Shown one piece after another: positions 62,827 to 64,000 of a stretch of 64,000 nucleotides of DNA. The position numbers were made by a program, and so were the translations under genes. The stretch is from Rubrivivax albus. GTDB lineage: Bacteria > Pseudomonadota > Gammaproteobacteria > Burkholderiales > Burkholderiaceae_C. Each line of letters begins with the position of its first letter. The stretch's first letter is position 1. The notes beneath the pieces are model-generated. The model was not told the DNA's origin. It made no database searches and saw nothing but the letters and a program-made list of their open reading frames with translations. The stretch is from assembly GCF_004016515.1 (NCBI RefSeq), contig NZ_SACT01000006.1:62001-126000 (forward strand), read 5' to 3'.

Positions 62827-63927
62827 ATGTTCATCGTCACCAACCGCGAAGTCGACGAGACTCAGACCAGCCCCGACAAGGCCTTCGGCTCACGCCCCAA
62901 CCCGCTGGGCCCCAACGAGCTGCGCATGGCCTGGGCCGAGCGCCGCGGCAGGCGCTGGCACGTGCAGGTGCTGCCCGACCAGATCACCGACGCCATGGCC
63001 GCCGAGGTCGGCCTGCCGCTGCCCAGTGCAAGCGGCGAGGTCATCTACGCCAGCCGCTACCTGTCGCGCAAGATCCAGCGCATGGTCAACCCGGCGACGC
63101 AGGGCGCCAAGGGCGCGGGGCGCAACGTGCTGTTCTTCGTGCACGGCTTCAACAACGACGTGCCCGCGGTGCTCGACCGCGCCGAGCAGCTGGCGCAGAC
63201 CTACGGCGTGGAGGTCGTGCCCTTCTCGTGGCCGGCCAACGGCGGCGGCGTCAAGGGCGTGGCCAGCTACAAGAGCGACAAGCGCGACGCCATGGCCTCC
63301 GTCGGCGCGCTCGACCGCGCCGTGGCGAAACTCAGCGAGCTGCTGCAGGCCCTGCACAAGGACCACGTCGCGCACATCGAGGCCGAGGCCAGCCGGCGAT
63401 TCGGCAACGACGCCGAGAAATGGGACCGCTTCTTCTCGGCCCAGGCGCAGAAGTGGTGCCCGTTCACCGTGAACATGATGCTGCACAGCATGGGCAACTA
63501 CGTCTTCAAGCACCTGTTGCAGTCCACCTCCTACCGCGGCGACGCTCTGGTGTTCGACAACGTGGTCATGGTGGCGGCCGACACCAACAATGCCGGCCAC
63601 GCCGAATGGGTGGACCGCATCCAATGCCGCGGCCGCATCTTCGTCACCATCAACGAGCGCGACAGTGCGCTGGCCGCCTCACGCCTGAAGCTCGGCGAGC
63701 AGCAGCTGGCGCGCCTGGGCCACTGCCCCTACAGCCTGGACGCCCGCAAGGCGGTGTACGTGGACTTCACCGACCAGCCGCACGTGAGCGACTCGCACGC
63801 GTACTTCGAGGGCCGGCCGCTGCGCAACGCCAAGGTCAAGGCCTTCTTCCACAAGGCGCTCAACGGCGAGTTCGCCGACGCCGGGCTGCCGTTCGACAGC
63901 GGGCGCAACATGTACAAGCTGGGGTAG
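62827..63927 (+). CDS. Alpha/beta hydrolase of the DUF900 type
   Basis: 366 residues, cytoplasmic by sequence. NVLFFVHGFNNDVPAVLDRAEQLAQ is the oxyanion-hole region and VVPFSWPANGGG the DUF900-type follow-up strand. The nucleophile elbow MMLHSMGNYVF and a C-terminal YVDFTDQPHVSDSHAYF with candidate His complete the fold. The N-terminal 90 residues (MFIVTNREVDETQTSPDKAFG) are an extra domain of unknown type. The start follows GAGGAGGAAGCCCC. No neighbour suggests a substrate. Confidence 0.8.
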   Translation: MFIVTNREVDETQTSPDKAFGSRPNPLGPNELRMAWAERRGRRWHVQVLPDQITDAMAAEVGLPLPSASGEVIYASRYLSRKIQRMVNPATQGAKGAGRNVLFFVHGFNNDVPAVLDRAEQLAQTYGVEVVPFSWPANGGGVKGVASYKSDKRDAMASVGALDRAVAKLSELLQALHKDHVAHIEAEASRRFGNDAEKWDRFFSAQAQKWCPFTVNMMLHSMGNYVFKHLLQSTSYRGDALVFDNVVMVAADTNNAGHAEWVDRIQCRGRIFVTINERDSALAASRLKLGEQQLARLGHCPYSLDARKAVYVDFTDQPHVSDSHAYFEGRPLRNAKVKAFFHKALNGEFADAGLPFDSGRNMYKLG

Positions 63928-63948
63928 GCAGCGGGTGCCCGGCCGCGC

Positions 63949-64000
63949 CTAGGCGGCCAGCAACGCCGCCACCCGCGCCTGCAGCGCCGCCGGCGTGACC
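63949..64000 (-). CDS. C-terminal end of an unidentified gene (partial)
   Basis: Reading leftward from the window edge, codons for VTPAALQARVAALLAA lead to TAG at 63951-63949. The helical Ala/Leu-rich ending looks like a real protein tail, convergent with the hydrolase gene. Too short to identify. Confidence 0.4.
   Translation of the reverse strand, partial: VTPAALQARVAALLAA

Overview
The window is very GC-rich chromosomal DNA with tightly packed genes and many 4-bp ATGA/GTGA stop-start overlaps. The aerobic benzoyl-CoA (box) pathway, a LexA-controlled ImuA/ImuB/DnaE2 mutasome, two PF00756-type esterases and short Burkholderiales-type intergenic repeats suggest a betaproteobacterium of the order Burkholderiales (Rubrivivax/Leptothrix/Methylibium-like). 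That placement is inferred from gene content and style; no rRNA or other taxonomic marker is present. I found no tRNA, rRNA, CRISPR array or insertion sequence.

Layout. (1) 1-8025: a carbohydrate region with an esterase C-terminus, a secreted GH13 cyclomaltodextrinase-like amylase, a lipoprotein esterase, a GH92 alpha-mannosidase and a subtilase; a decayed fragment of a second GH92 gene lies beyond the subtilase. (2) 8026-10451: a 2OG-Fe(II) oxygenase, YaaA and a YpfH-like esterase, all on the minus strand. (3) 10806-27238: one 16.4-kb plus-strand gene train. It runs from ApbE through an HzsA-related multihaem lipoprotein, a second haem-motif lipoprotein, two outer-membrane barrels, a TlpA thioredoxin, DUF4266 and DUF3570 proteins and two TPR proteins to an ExbB/ExbD/ExbD/AgmX energy-transducing module. 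It looks like a single envelope machine joining redox chemistry to proton-motive-force coupling, and it is the best candidate here for an undescribed system. Two copies of a translated 25-codon repeat sit at its ExbD junctions. (4) 27251-30654: a translationally coupled TIR protein and membrane nSTAND NTPase, a possible immune or conflict module.

(5) 30766-46841: an aerobic benzoate island. On the minus strand lie a DUF4863 protein, benzoate-CoA ligase, an alpha/beta hydrolase and a complete Liv-type ABC importer. Divergently lie boxR, boxC, boxB, boxA, a 3-hydroxyadipyl-CoA dehydrogenase and a 3-oxoadipyl-CoA thiolase. Together they import benzoate, activate it to the CoA ester, epoxidise it (BoxAB), open the ring (BoxC) and finish by beta-oxidation to acetyl- and succinyl-CoA. 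BoxD and an enoyl-CoA hydratase are missing from the window. TGCA-based palindromes upstream of boxR and boxC are likely BoxR operators.

(6) 46892-52042: housekeeping and small genes (transglutaminase/TPR lipoprotein, HD phosphohydrolase, DUF1653, S4 protein, gshA, a secreted DUF1579-like protein, a VOC protein). (7) 52082-61143: dnaE2 and imuAB, each with a perfect CTGT-N8-ACAG LexA box, separated by a PACE transporter, a LysE exporter, an esterase paralogue and two hypotheticals. (8) 61292-64000: a DUF5666 lipoprotein, a DUF900-like alpha/beta hydrolase and the edge of a further gene.

Most alternative-frame ORFs are GC-rich shadows of these genes and were left out.
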